From Saccharothrix ecbatanensis (GTDB taxonomy: Bacteria > Actinomycetota > Actinomycetes > Mycobacteriales > Pseudonocardiaceae): 64,000 nt of DNA. The stretch lies in NCBI RefSeq assembly GCF_014205015.1, contig NZ_JACHMO010000001.1, positions 3,782,001 through 3,846,000 on the forward strand, written 5' to 3'. Below are positions 19,512-28,430 of the stretch, piece by piece. How positions within the stretch are numbered: the first letter of the stretch is position 1; every line of letters begins with the position of its first letter. The notes below the pieces were generated by a model, which searched no databases, had not been told where the DNA came from, and was given only the letters and a program-made list of their open reading frames with translations. A program made the translations under genes and the position numbers.

Positions 19512-21257
19512 TTGACCGTTACCGCACCGTCCGCCATCGACCCTGCGCTGAATTCCGTCACCTACGACGTCGCCGACATGCCATTCAGCATCAGGGGGTC
19601 CTGGCTCAACCTTTCACCGGTGACCGGAATCCACGTCACCAAGCCGGACGTGCACGTCGTCACCCACACCAGCGGGATGCACGGTGTCCTGGCGGTCGTC
19701 CCCACCCTGCGGGGCGAGCGCATCGAGACATCGGTATCCGGTAGCAGCTCGATGCTCACCTGGTCGCACGACGAGGGTTGTATCGAAGCGACCTTCGAGT
19801 CCCAGGACACCATCCGCCTACGTGGCCGCGGCCTCGGTGTGCGCATCGAGGACGGCGCCGCCGGACTCACCTCGTTCACGGGTGCGTACCTCTTTCGTCA
19901 GCCCGCCGACGGCGCCGCGGTCTTCACCTCGTACGAGTCCGGTCGCCGCTACCGCGTCACCACGATCTCCGGCTCCGCGAACGTGACGGGGGCCGAGGGC
20001 CTCGGCACCGCGGACCGGTGGGTCGAGTTCCACGAAGCCGACGAATGGGAAGTGGCGATCGAGGAGATCAAGACCGGGCGCAGGCTCTACGAGCCCCCGT
20101 GCACGTTCGACGAGTGCGCCCACCGGGTCGAGAGCGAGTTCGTGCGCTATCTCGAAGACATCGCGCCATGGCGCACCGGTGAATTTCCGGGTGTCGCCCG
20201 GGCCGCCTACGTCATGTGGTCGGCCACGGTCGCGCCGGCCGGGGAGCTCCGCCGTGAGTCGATGCTCATGAGCAAGCACTGGATGGACCACGTGTGGAGC
20301 TGGGACCACTGCTTCAACGCCATCGCACTCCTCCCCGCCGGAAACCAGCCCGCACTCGAGCAGTTCATGCTCCCGTTCGACTTCCAGGACGAGGTCGGCG
20401 CGCTTCCCGACTCGGTCGCGCACAGCGTGCTCCTCTACAACTACGTCAAACCCCCGATTCACGGCTGGTGCCTGAGCCGGCTCCGCGACCTTTCCGCATC
20501 CCCTATCCCACGCGACGAGTTGCTGAGCATCTACGACGGCCTGTCCCGCTGGACCAGGTTCTGGCTCGACCACCGGCGGGCACCGGGTCGCGCCGTCCCG
20601 TACTACGAGCACGGCAACGACAGCGGCTGGGACAACTCCACGATCTTCGACCTGGACCGCGTCATCGAGGCACCTGACCTCGCCGCCTTCCTGATCGTGC
20701 AACTCGACGTGCTCGCGCAGTGCGCCTCCGAGCTCGGCTTCGAGGACATCTGGAGCGCCGAGCGAGACCGCATGCTCGCAGCGGTCATCGAGGACCACTG
20801 GACCGGCGACGCCTTCGTCGCACGCTCGGCCCACTCCGGACGCACCAGCACCGCCACCAGCCTGCTGAACGTCATGCCCGTGTTCATCGCCGACCGCCTC
20901 CCGAAGGCGATCGCGGACCGCCTGGCGGCCCAGGCCGAGCAGTACCTGACCGAGTGGGGCCTGGCCACCGAACTCGTCACGAGTGAGCACTACGAGTCCG
21001 ACGGCTACTGGCGCGGACCCATCTGGGCCCCCTCCACAGCCCTCATCGAAGACGGGCTGCGCCGCGCCGGGTACACCCGACTCGCGGACACCATCAACGC
21101 ACGTTTCCGACGGCTGTGCGAGGCATCGGGCTTCGCCGAGAACTTCGACGCGATCACCGGCAGGGGACTCCGCGACCGCGCCTACACCTGGACAGCCAGT
21201 GTCTACCTGGCGTTCGCCGCCGACACCGTCCGTCGTGGCCAGGCAGCAACCGACTGA
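19512..21257 (+). CDS. Cytoplasmic GH63/MGH1-like glycosidase
   Basis: A 581-residue (alpha/alpha)6 glycosidase without a signal peptide, so it probably acts on sugars brought in by the importer encoded just upstream. The region WSWDHCFNAIAL and the later VSTEHYESDGYWRGPIW-like stretch (here VTSEHYESDGYWRGPIWAPS) match the GH63 and mannosylglycerate-hydrolase-like clan, with likely catalytic Asp in W-D-H and Glu downstream. The start is TTG 19512, 8 bases after AGAAGGA; upstream codons in this frame belong to the antisense-like reading of the permease gene. Exact substrate is unknown: an alpha-linked oligosaccharide is the family expectation. Confidence 0.8.
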   Translation: MTVTAPSAIDPALNSVTYDVADMPFSIRGSWLNLSPVTGIHVTKPDVHVVTHTSGMHGVLAVVPTLRGERIETSVSGSSSMLTWSHDEGCIEATFESQDTIRLRGRGLGVRIEDGAAGLTSFTGAYLFRQPADGAAVFTSYESGRRYRVTTISGSANVTGAEGLGTADRWVEFHEADEWEVAIEEIKTGRRLYEPPCTFDECAHRVESEFVRYLEDIAPWRTGEFPGVARAAYVMWSATVAPAGELRRESMLMSKHWMDHVWSWDHCFNAIALLPAGNQPALEQFMLPFDFQDEVGALPDSVAHSVLLYNYVKPPIHGWCLSRLRDLSASPIPRDELLSIYDGLSRWTRFWLDHRRAPGRAVPYYEHGNDSGWDNSTIFDLDRVIEAPDLAAFLIVQLDVLAQCASELGFEDIWSAERDRMLAAVIEDHWTGDAFVARSAHSGRTSTATSLLNVMPVFIADRLPKAIADRLAAQAEQYLTEWGLATELVTSEHYESDGYWRGPIWAPSTALIEDGLRRAGYTRLADTINARFRRLCEASGFAENFDAITGRGLRDRAYTWTASVYLAFAADTVRRGQAATD

Positions 21258-21388
21258 AGTGCGCACAGCCCAACAGGTGCACTGCCCTCGCCCGATTCGA
21301 AAGGAGGTTCTGAGACCCGAGTGGCCTGCCTACCAACCGATGGCGGCGACACAGTTCTTCCTGGCTTTCAACGCTGAGAGGACCAGAA

Positions 21389-23389
21389 ATGATCAAGAGA
21401 CTTCGTTCGGGTTCCGCGATCGTGGCGGCGGCGCTCGCAGTCACCCTGCTGCCGACACCAACTCACGCGGTAGACATCGCGGTAGAGGACACAGTGTCCG
21501 TCAACTTCGCGAACTCGCTGGGAGCGTTCACGCGCACCGGAGCCGGCATGCACTACGGACTATCCGAGGACGCCACGCTGCCGGCCGATGAGGACGTCGT
21601 ACCGCTCCGCTTCAACCTCCTGCGCGGCGGTGGTGCGCAACTGCTCGGTGAGGACGGTTCCTCGAACTACGGCTGGCTGGGAGACGGGCTCACCGCCGGC
21701 CCGGGTTTCGAGCGCCGCATGAACTTCGTGGTAGCGAACGCCAATCGATTCACCAGCCCGCCCATCAACGGGCGGTACGCACTGCTGCTGAACGACCTGT
21801 GGGGCCTGGACGCGATGCAGCCCGCCGACAGCCCCCACCCCTGTGACTGGAGCGAAGCCAAGGACGAGTACGACTGCGACAACTACGTCGAGTTCCTCAA
21901 CACGGTGATCGACCGCGTCGAGCAGGCAGACCTCGACATCTACTACTGGGATGTGCAGAACGAGCCGGAGAACCACCCGTTCTGGAACCGGGGTTTCGGC
22001 ACCGAGCAGTACTACAAGATGTGGGACACCGCCTACAGGACGATCAAGGCGCGGATCCCTGACGCCAAGATCGGCGGCCCTTCATGGGTCCACTACCGCG
22101 AGAAACTCATCGGTTCCTTCCTCGACCACGTCAAGGCAGCGGGCACGATCCCCGAGGTGTTCGTGTGGCACGGCCTGGCCACCAGGCAGGACCCGGCCGC
22201 CGACGCCGCGCACCTGCGCGGCCAGCTCGCCGCACGTGACATCCCCGAGATGGAGTTCTCCATCAACGAGTACCTGACTGGCGGCAACCCGATGGACCGG
22301 GCCAGCGGGCAGCTCAACCCGGGCTCCACGGCCTGGTACCTCACACGGCTCAACGACGGCGGCGTCGACTCCGCGGCACGAGGTGTCTATCCGCACCCGC
22401 TGGACGACGTCGGCTACGCCAGGTCGGTCAAGCCCTCGGGCGACACCTTCTGCTGCGAGTTCCCCAACCTGTCGGGGCTCATCCCCGTCGGCAAGCCGGA
22501 TGTGAAGACCGACGAGTGGTGGACCTACGCCGCCTACGGTCAGATGAGCGGCGACCGCTACGACGTCACCCACGGTTCCCGAGTCGCCGCAACCGCCACC
22601 GCCGACGCGGCCCAGAAGAAGGCCATGGTCCTGCTCGGGAGCGACGACGTCGACTTCCGCGGCGAGGTCGCCCTCGACCTGACCGGCCTCAACGCCCGGT
22701 CGGGCCTCCAGAACGGCCGGCAGGTCCACGTCGAGATCGTCCGGATTCCGTCCACCGCCGGCGAGCTCGCCTCACCCGAAACGGTCTCGCGCTCCGTCGT
22801 GAACGTGCCCTCTGACGGCAACTTGACCCTCTCGGTCCCCTGGGTTGCTCCGCGGGACGCCTACGCGGTGTACCTGACGAACCCCACAGTGGCCGACCCC
22901 GGACCCGAGCTCGGCCGGAACCTCATCGTGAACCCGGGGTTCGAAGTCGACGGCACCGCCACGCAGACACCCAGCGGCTGGTCTGAAGACCTCGACAACG
23001 ACACGAGTTACACCGAGGGCAAGGTCGGCAGGGTCTCAGCCCGCTCCGGGGACTCCCGGCTCACCCAGGCCTCGAAATCGCCACATGAGATCTTCACCTA
23101 CCAGACCCTGACCGTGCCGGACGGGACGTACACCGCCTCTGCCTGGGTGGTAAGCGGCGGTGGGCAGAACGCCAGTTACTTCGAGGTGAAGAACTACGGA
23201 GGCCCGACACTCAGGACCGATGTTCCCGAGACCTGGACCTGGCAGAAGATCACCATCGACGGGATCGAGGTCACCGACGGGAGGCTGACCATCGGCGTGG
23301 CCAACAACGGCAACGCGGGCAACTGGATGTCGGTCGACGACATCGATCTCAGGCGCGTGGCCGGCACGGACAGCGACGCCGGCCCGTGA
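21389..23389 (+). CDS. Secreted clan-A (GH39-like) glycosidase, paralogue of the 12744 protein
   Basis: A 666-residue secreted enzyme with a Sec signal ending T-H-A (about 27). Shared with the protein at 12744: RGGGAQL, LLNDLWGLDAMQPADS, the acid/base region WDVQNEPENHPFW, the nucleophile region SINEYLTGG, QLNPGSTAWYL and RGVYP. The C-terminal module from NLIVNPGFEVDG matches that of 12744, but the extra beta-sandwich there is absent. ATG 21389 has GAGAGGA 6 bases upstream. It follows the GH63-like gene by 131 bp and may belong to the importer operon. The role is probably to release oligosaccharides for that importer; family and substrate are not certain. Confidence 0.78.
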   Translation: MIKRLRSGSAIVAAALAVTLLPTPTHAVDIAVEDTVSVNFANSLGAFTRTGAGMHYGLSEDATLPADEDVVPLRFNLLRGGGAQLLGEDGSSNYGWLGDGLTAGPGFERRMNFVVANANRFTSPPINGRYALLLNDLWGLDAMQPADSPHPCDWSEAKDEYDCDNYVEFLNTVIDRVEQADLDIYYWDVQNEPENHPFWNRGFGTEQYYKMWDTAYRTIKARIPDAKIGGPSWVHYREKLIGSFLDHVKAAGTIPEVFVWHGLATRQDPAADAAHLRGQLAARDIPEMEFSINEYLTGGNPMDRASGQLNPGSTAWYLTRLNDGGVDSAARGVYPHPLDDVGYARSVKPSGDTFCCEFPNLSGLIPVGKPDVKTDEWWTYAAYGQMSGDRYDVTHGSRVAATATADAAQKKAMVLLGSDDVDFRGEVALDLTGLNARSGLQNGRQVHVEIVRIPSTAGELASPETVSRSVVNVPSDGNLTLSVPWVAPRDAYAVYLTNPTVADPGPELGRNLIVNPGFEVDGTATQTPSGWSEDLDNDTSYTEGKVGRVSARSGDSRLTQASKSPHEIFTYQTLTVPDGTYTASAWVVSGGGQNASYFEVKNYGGPTLRTDVPETWTWQKITIDGIEVTDGRLTIGVANNGNAGNWMSVDDIDLRRVAGTDSDAGP

Positions 23390-23455
23390 GTCCCACCGGA
23401 CAGGGGACCGGATCTCCACCTGCGTGGGCCCCTCCTCGCTCCCGTAAATCCGCTC

Positions 23456-23479
23456 GTTGGTCGAATCGGTTCGACCAAC
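23456..23479. promoter_or_regulatory. Upstream operator palindrome of the GH39-like gene
   Basis: GTTGGTCGAA (23456-23465) and TTCGACCAAC (23470-23479) are perfect 10-bp arms around TCGG. The core TCGAATCGGTTCGA differs by one base from the palindrome at 23529. It lies 67 bases after the previous stop, so it could also act as a small terminator. Confidence 0.6.
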
Positions 23480-23489
23480 CGAGAGACCG

Positions 23490-23519
23490 TTGCGCTGCGA
23501 CTTCCAGTAGCCGTAGCGT
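23490..23519 (+). promoter_or_regulatory. Probable promoter of the GH39-like gene
   Basis: TTGCGC (23490-23495) and TAGCGT (23514-23519) are 18 bases apart. The -10 hexamer is the same as that of the importer promoter at 16347. The promoter lies between two related palindromes. Confidence 0.45.
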
Positions 23520-23528
23520 CTAAACCGC

Positions 23529-23542
23529 TCGAACCGGTTCGA
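23529..23542. promoter_or_regulatory. Downstream operator palindrome of the GH39-like gene
   Basis: TCGAACCGGTTCGA is a perfect 14-bp palindrome, 9 bases after the -10 box and 31 bases before the start codon, where a bound repressor would block transcription. Centre-to-centre distance to the upstream palindrome is 68 bp. Confidence 0.65.
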
Positions 23543-23573
23543 CTCTTGTCCCCCCACCTTCCCCGGAGTCCTC

Positions 23574-26213
23574 ATGGTTCAACGGCGAACTCTGCCCTTG
23601 GCGCTGGCCGCTGTCCTGGCCGCGTGCGCCCTGTCCCCCAGCGCCGCCTCGGCGGCCACCGACACCCTGACCGTCGACCTCGGCGCCAGCACCGGCGCCT
23701 TCCACGGCGGTGCCGCGGGTTCCCTCTACGGCGTCTACGGCCCCGGTGTGCCCAGTGACGCCGTGCTCGCGGGCTTCTACCCCAAGACCCTGTCCACCAA
23801 GTCGCAGGACGGTCCGCAGCACCCCGGCGCGGACGCGCTGGAAGTGGTCGAGCCCTTCGTGGCCAACGGCGGCCGTGACGTCTACATCTACATGACCGAC
23901 GTCTACCGGGGCTTCCCGTACCGGCGGCAGCCCGGCCAGGCCGGTCGCGACGACTACCGGGCCAAGATCGAGACTCAGGTCCGCCAGGTGATGGGGTCGC
24001 CGCACCGTGACCACATCGTCTACGTGCCGTTCAACGAGCCGGAAGGCAACTTCTACGGCACCGGCCAGTACAGCTACGACAAGGTCAGCTGGCTGCGCGA
24101 CCCGCGCGCCTACTTCGAGGAGTGGGAGCAGCTCTACGACCTGATCAAGCGGCTGGATCCCGGCGCCCGCATCGCCGGACCCAACACCAGCGTGCTGTAC
24201 GACCAGGTGAAGGGCTTCCTGGAGTACTGCAAGGCGAACGACTGCATGCCCGACGTGATCACCTGGCACGAGCTCTCGTCGCCGGACAAGGTGCGCAACA
24301 GTGTCGCCAAGTACCGCTCGTGGGAACGGGAGCTGGGCATCGGTCCGCTGCCCGTCAACATCAACGAGTACGCCTACCGCTACCACCTCTCGGTGCCCGG
24401 TCAGATGATCCAGTGGATCTCCGCGCTGGAAGAGTCCAAGGTGGACGGCGACCTGGCGTACTGGAACATCGACGGCAACCTCAACGACTCGGTCGCCGAG
24501 GCCAACAAGGCCAACGGCCAGTGGTGGCTGTTCAACGCCTACGGTCGGATGAGCGGCGACACGGTCCGCGTGACCCCTCCGAACCCCGGGCGGCAGTACA
24601 CCCTTCAGGGGGTGTCCACGCTTGACCGCAGCAAGAGGCAGTCGCGGACCATCATCGGCGGCGCGGACGGCTCCGCCGACGTGCGCTTCACCAACGTCGA
24701 CCGCGGTCTGTTCGGCGACCGGGTGCACGTCACCGTGGAGGAGATCCCGTGGACGGGGCAGCTCGGCGACTCCCCCGCGCCGCGGCGGCTGCTCGAGACC
24801 GTGCGCACCGTGGCCGGCGACGGCAGCCTGGTCCTGCCGTTCACCGACCTGAAGGAGATGTCGGCATACCAGGTGATCATCAGCCCGGCCGGCCGCGGCA
24901 CGACCGCCGGGGCGAGCACGCGGTGGCAGAAGACCTACGAGGCCGAGGACGCCGCCCACACCGGCACCGGCTGGAGCCGCAACGGCCCCGAGGGCAGTCC
25001 GCGCAACGTCGGCAAGTTCGCCACCTCGAACCTCTACAACGTCGGCGGTCTGCGCACCGGCTCCGACGTCGTGCTCTCGTTCGACGTGGACGTCCCGCAA
25101 GCAGGCGCCTACGACCTAAGCGTGTTCGCCAGCAGCCACAACAAGTACGCCAGTGTCGTGCCACAGGGACCGACCAACGTGTTCCTCCGCGTGGACGGCC
25201 AACAGCCCCGGGAACTGCGGTTGCCGACGTCGTACGGATGGGTGGTGTGGGAGCACACCGACACCCGCGTGCAGCTGAGTGCGGGCAAGCACACCATCAC
25301 CCTGGCCGCGTCCGACCCCGAACTCGGCTCGACCCGCGGTGACGCGATCATCGACAAGATCGACCTCACCCTGGTCGACCCCATCACGGACGGCCGTACG
25401 GCCTACGAGGCCGAGTACGCCGACCTGCGCGGCGCCCAGACGCGCTACGGCGTCGAGCACGCGTCCGGTCCCGGGCTCGCCGTGATCCCCCAGGGCGGTT
25501 CGGCCACGTTCTGGGTGCACGCCGACCACGACGGCCACGCGACGGTGAACTTCGACCACCGCGGCGGCGGCCAGGCGAGCGTGCGGCTCAACGGGCACAC
25601 CGTCGACGGACTCACCGTCGGCACCGCCGCCGGCACCGACACCACGCAACTGTTCCTCTCCGCCGGCATCAACCAGCTCACCGTCACCGGCGCCGCAGGC
25701 AACGTGCGCCTCGACCGCGTCCGCACCGGACCGGCCACCGCGACGGCACGGGTGAAGGTGGAGGCGGAAACCGGCCGCGTCACCGGTGAGGCGGAGTTCA
25801 GCGGCGATTTCTCGCTCGCCTCCGGACAGGTCGCGACGAACGTCGGCGACGGCCCGGCGAACGCGCTGACCCTCGACGTCCAGGCCGAGCGGACCGGCCG
25901 GCACGTGCTCGTGATCCGCTACGCCAACGCCCAGGAGTCCATCCCCACCCACTACAACCCCGACCCGGTCACGCGGCACGCGGACATCTCGGTCAACGGT
26001 CACGTGCAGCGGGTCCACTTCCCGAACACCTTCCACTTCAACCAGTTCCGCGACCTCGCCGTGCCGGTCGACCTGGTGGCCGGGACCAACACGATCACGT
26101 TCACATCGCAGGAACTGCCGAACTGGGACGGCACCACGTACAACCAGTTCGAACAGCGCTCGAAGTACACGCCGAACATCGACTACCTGACCGTCGCTCC
26201 CCTGATCGGCTGA
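23574..26213 (+). CDS. Secreted GH39-like glycosidase with carbohydrate-binding modules
   Basis: An 879-residue secreted protein with a Sec signal ending A-S-A (about 27). The barrel carries VPFNEPEGNFYGTGQYSYD (acid/base Glu) and VNINEYAYRYHL (nucleophile Glu), then WISALEESKVDGDLAYWNID, a pattern of GH39-related enzymes. From about residue 450 come modules with YEAEDAAHTGTGW and YEAEYADLRGAQTRYG, the start pattern of CBM35/CBM6-type sugar binders, and a third similar module beginning VKVEAETGRVTGEAEF. It ends 20 bp before a strong hairpin. Separate operators suggest regulation by a different LacI-type protein from the one at 15245. Arabinoside or galactoside activity is plausible from context only. 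Confidence 0.78.
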   Translation: MVQRRTLPLALAAVLAACALSPSAASAATDTLTVDLGASTGAFHGGAAGSLYGVYGPGVPSDAVLAGFYPKTLSTKSQDGPQHPGADALEVVEPFVANGGRDVYIYMTDVYRGFPYRRQPGQAGRDDYRAKIETQVRQVMGSPHRDHIVYVPFNEPEGNFYGTGQYSYDKVSWLRDPRAYFEEWEQLYDLIKRLDPGARIAGPNTSVLYDQVKGFLEYCKANDCMPDVITWHELSSPDKVRNSVAKYRSWERELGIGPLPVNINEYAYRYHLSVPGQMIQWISALEESKVDGDLAYWNIDGNLNDSVAEANKANGQWWLFNAYGRMSGDTVRVTPPNPGRQYTLQGVSTLDRSKRQSRTIIGGADGSADVRFTNVDRGLFGDRVHVTVEEIPWTGQLGDSPAPRRLLETVRTVAGDGSLVLPFTDLKEMSAYQVIISPAGRGTTAGASTRWQKTYEAEDAAHTGTGWSRNGPEGSPRNVGKFATSNLYNVGGLRTGSDVVLSFDVDVPQAGAYDLSVFASSHNKYASVVPQGPTNVFLRVDGQQPRELRLPTSYGWVVWEHTDTRVQLSAGKHTITLAASDPELGSTRGDAIIDKIDLTLVDPITDGRTAYEAEYADLRGAQTRYGVEHASGPGLAVIPQGGSATFWVHADHDGHATVNFDHRGGGQASVRLNGHTVDGLTVGTAAGTDTTQLFLSAGINQLTVTGAAGNVRLDRVRTGPATATARVKVEAETGRVTGEAEFSGDFSLASGQVATNVGDGPANALTLDVQAERTGRHVLVIRYANAQESIPTHYNPDPVTRHADISVNGHVQRVHFPNTFHFNQFRDLAVPVDLVAGTNTITFTSQELPNWDGTTYNQFEQRSKYTPNIDYLTVAPLIG

Positions 26214-26232
26214 TTCCCACACGGCCGGACAC

Positions 26233-26268
26233 TGACGCTGGGTGGCGCGAACACGCCACCCAGCGTCA
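26233..26268. terminator. Bidirectional terminator between convergent genes
   Basis: TGACGCTGGGTGGCG (26233-26247) and CGCCACCCAGCGTCA (26254-26268) form a perfect 15-bp stem with loop CGAACA. It separates the GH39-like gene (plus) from the GH29-like gene (minus). Confidence 0.85.
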
Positions 26269-26329
26269 ATCCAGGTGCTGGAGCCGTCGGACTCACCCGG
26301 CGCGCGAGGTGTCGGGCTGCTCGACCTGT

Positions 26330-28258
26330 TCAGGAGCGGACCAGCCGCCACTGCTGGTGACTGGCGCCAGTGTGGTCCCACTGCTCGAGGATCTTGCCGT
26401 CCTCTGTGGATGCGTCGGGAACCTGCAGCACCCTCTGACTGAACCGGTTGGTGAGGAGGAAGTGGTCGCCACCGACTGGCGTGACCGCCCAGTGCTGCTG
26501 GTGGACGTTCGCGTCACGCCAGATGTTCATGGTCCCGCCGTTGGCCCGGGACAGGCCACCGACCTCGAGCAGCTTGCCGCTGTGCTCGTCACGAATCTTG
26601 AAGTACCCGTCGCCGGTGGAGATGAAGGTCCACTTCTGGTTGGCCTGGTTCAACCACGACCATTGGTGCACCGGCGTGTTGTCAGCCGTGCCGACGCGCT
26701 GTACGTCGAGAACCTTGCCACTGGCAGCGGACTGGATGCGGTAGACCGTCTTCGCGGCCGGGAAGCGCGAGACCAGTTGAGGGCGGGCGCTCCGGCCGCC
26801 GATGTGCAGTCCGTTGATGTTGGCGTAGCCGCCGGTGGCCTCCGTGACGTGGACGCGCACGAAGCCGACGTCCCGGTTGCCCCACTCGGCGAGCTTGAGC
26901 CGCTGGTCCGCGGCCCACCTCACGGTGGCCACCGTCGTGAAATCGATGCCGTCGGTGCTGGTGGAAATGGTGGCCGCGGTGATGTCGCCGTCGGTGGAGT
27001 TGCTACGCCTCCACTGCTTCGGCAGGTATTCCAGTGTGGAGACGTTGCTCCACACTCCGCCGAGGTCGATCGTGATCGTTTGCGACAGGGCGCGGTTCTC
27101 GCCCCAGGTCGACCAGCAGGTCTCGAAGCGGACGTCACTGCGGTTGTCGATCGCGTGGTACGCGAACTCGCCGGGGTTGTAGGACGACGCGTACGCGGCC
27201 ACCGCGTTCACCGGCCACTCGACCCGCAGCGGCTGAGCCGGCAACGGCGGACGCGAGCTGTTCGGGCTCCAGGCCGCGCCGACCTCCGCCAGCCGGTTGA
27301 CGATGTTGGTGTCGAGCTTGCCGTCCCGGTTGGGCGGGCAGTTCAACAAGTACGACGTGTACTTGGGTTCCAGGTCCTTGAGGTCGGCGAGGATGCCGTC
27401 AAGGCTGCGCGGCGCGGTCGTCGGCGTGCTCGGGTGCCAGAACCAGCCGTTGCTGATCGTCTCGCCCTGGATACCCGCGTACGTGTTGCCCGCCGGCGAC
27501 CGGACGCCCAGCGGCGCCTCGAAGTAGATCGCGTCGCCCAGCCAGGGCTGCGACAGTCCGCCGTGATCGACCATCACGCAGTCCGGCTGTAGCGACTTCA
27601 CGAGATTGCGGACCTCCTGGTAGGAGATCTGCTGCTGGCCCATCTGCCAGGCGTAGCCGTCGGTGACGAACACGTCGATCGTGCCGTAGTTGGTCAACAG
27701 CTCCCGGATCTGGCCGAGCACCACGGTCATGTCGCCCGGCTCGATGGACTTGGTCGAGTCGCCGACGTGACCGCCGTACGCCTCGATCGTGTGCGTGCGG
27801 TCCCAGATCGAGTAGTACAACCCCACCCTCAGGCCCTGCGCGCGGAAGGCGTCGACGTACTGGCTCACGACGTCCCGCCGATAGCCCGAGTAGGCCACGT
27901 TCTGGGTGCCGAACGCCGTGGGCCACAACGAGAAGCCGTCGTGGTGCTTGGTGGTGAGCACGCCGTAGCTCATCTTCGCGGCGGCGGCCGCTGCCGCCCA
28001 TTGCGCACAGTCCACGGAGGGTGGTGCGAACTTCGCCGGGCTCTGGCCGCCCGCCGCCCACTCCTCGTCGGTGAAGGTGCCCAGGTTGAAGTGGTTGAAC
28101 ATGCCGAACCGGAGGTCGACCAGGTTCGACAGGTCGGTCTGGCCGTCCGCCGCGAAAGCCAGCGGCGAACGCCCCACAAGACCCGATGCCGCCACGGCGG
28201 CCGCCGCGAGACCGGTGGCCGCCAGGAATCCCCGGCGAGATACTGGTGATGTCGTCAT
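26330..28258 (-). CDS. Secreted GH29 alpha-L-fucosidase-like enzyme with F5/8C and ricin domains
   Basis: Predicted to remove terminal alpha-L-fucose. The 642-residue protein has a twin-arginine signal (SRRGFLAATGLAAAA, mature end near AFAA). The GH29 barrel shows FGMFNHFNLGTF, LTTKHHDGFSLWP and VFVTDGYAW (likely nucleophile Asp). It is followed by a F5/8 type C domain (about 345-490) and a ricin-type trefoil (about 505-642) with Q-x-W repeats. I chose ATG 28258, preceded by GGGAG, because the Tat signal starts there; an in-frame extension to 28327 adds only a charged tail. It lies downstream of the GH2 gene, but a hairpin at 28392 separates them. Confidence 0.88.
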   Translation of the reverse strand: MTTSPVSRRGFLAATGLAAAAVAASGLVGRSPLAFAADGQTDLSNLVDLRFGMFNHFNLGTFTDEEWAAGGQSPAKFAPPSVDCAQWAAAAAAAKMSYGVLTTKHHDGFSLWPTAFGTQNVAYSGYRRDVVSQYVDAFRAQGLRVGLYYSIWDRTHTIEAYGGHVGDSTKSIEPGDMTVVLGQIRELLTNYGTIDVFVTDGYAWQMGQQQISYQEVRNLVKSLQPDCVMVDHGGLSQPWLGDAIYFEAPLGVRSPAGNTYAGIQGETISNGWFWHPSTPTTAPRSLDGILADLKDLEPKYTSYLLNCPPNRDGKLDTNIVNRLAEVGAAWSPNSSRPPLPAQPLRVEWPVNAVAAYASSYNPGEFAYHAIDNRSDVRFETCWSTWGENRALSQTITIDLGGVWSNVSTLEYLPKQWRRSNSTDGDITAATISTSTDGIDFTTVATVRWAADQRLKLAEWGNRDVGFVRVHVTEATGGYANINGLHIGGRSARPQLVSRFPAAKTVYRIQSAASGKVLDVQRVGTADNTPVHQWSWLNQANQKWTFISTGDGYFKIRDEHSGKLLEVGGLSRANGGTMNIWRDANVHQQHWAVTPVGGDHFLLTNRFSQRVLQVPDASTEDGKILEQWDHTGASHQQWRLVRS

Positions 28259-28391
28259 TGACGCTCCCGGTTCCGACGCCACGACGGTGCGACGTCGTTC
28301 ACTCGATGCAGCGATATCGCTGTTCATCGTGGCTGACTGCGAACCCGATGACCTGGCCGAAGCGCCGACGGGTGACGGGCCGAAGGTGCCA

Positions 28392-28415
28392 TGGTGGTCG
28401 CGGGTGCGACCACCA
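28392..28415. terminator. Stem-loop after the GH2 gene
   Basis: TGGTGGTCGC and GCGACCACCA form a perfect 10-bp stem with loop GGGT, starting 15 bases beyond the GH2 stop on the minus strand. It may end or attenuate transcription before the fucosidase gene. Confidence 0.6.
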
Positions 28416-28430
28416 CGGCGGGTGGAGTGG

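Noticed and set aside
21296..21386. AAAGGAGG with a short GTG frame of 17 codons ahead of the 21389 gene, possible leader peptide
   Set aside because: Spacing to the GTG is about 14 bases, the peptide has no regulatory feature, and the downstream gene has its own ribosome site.
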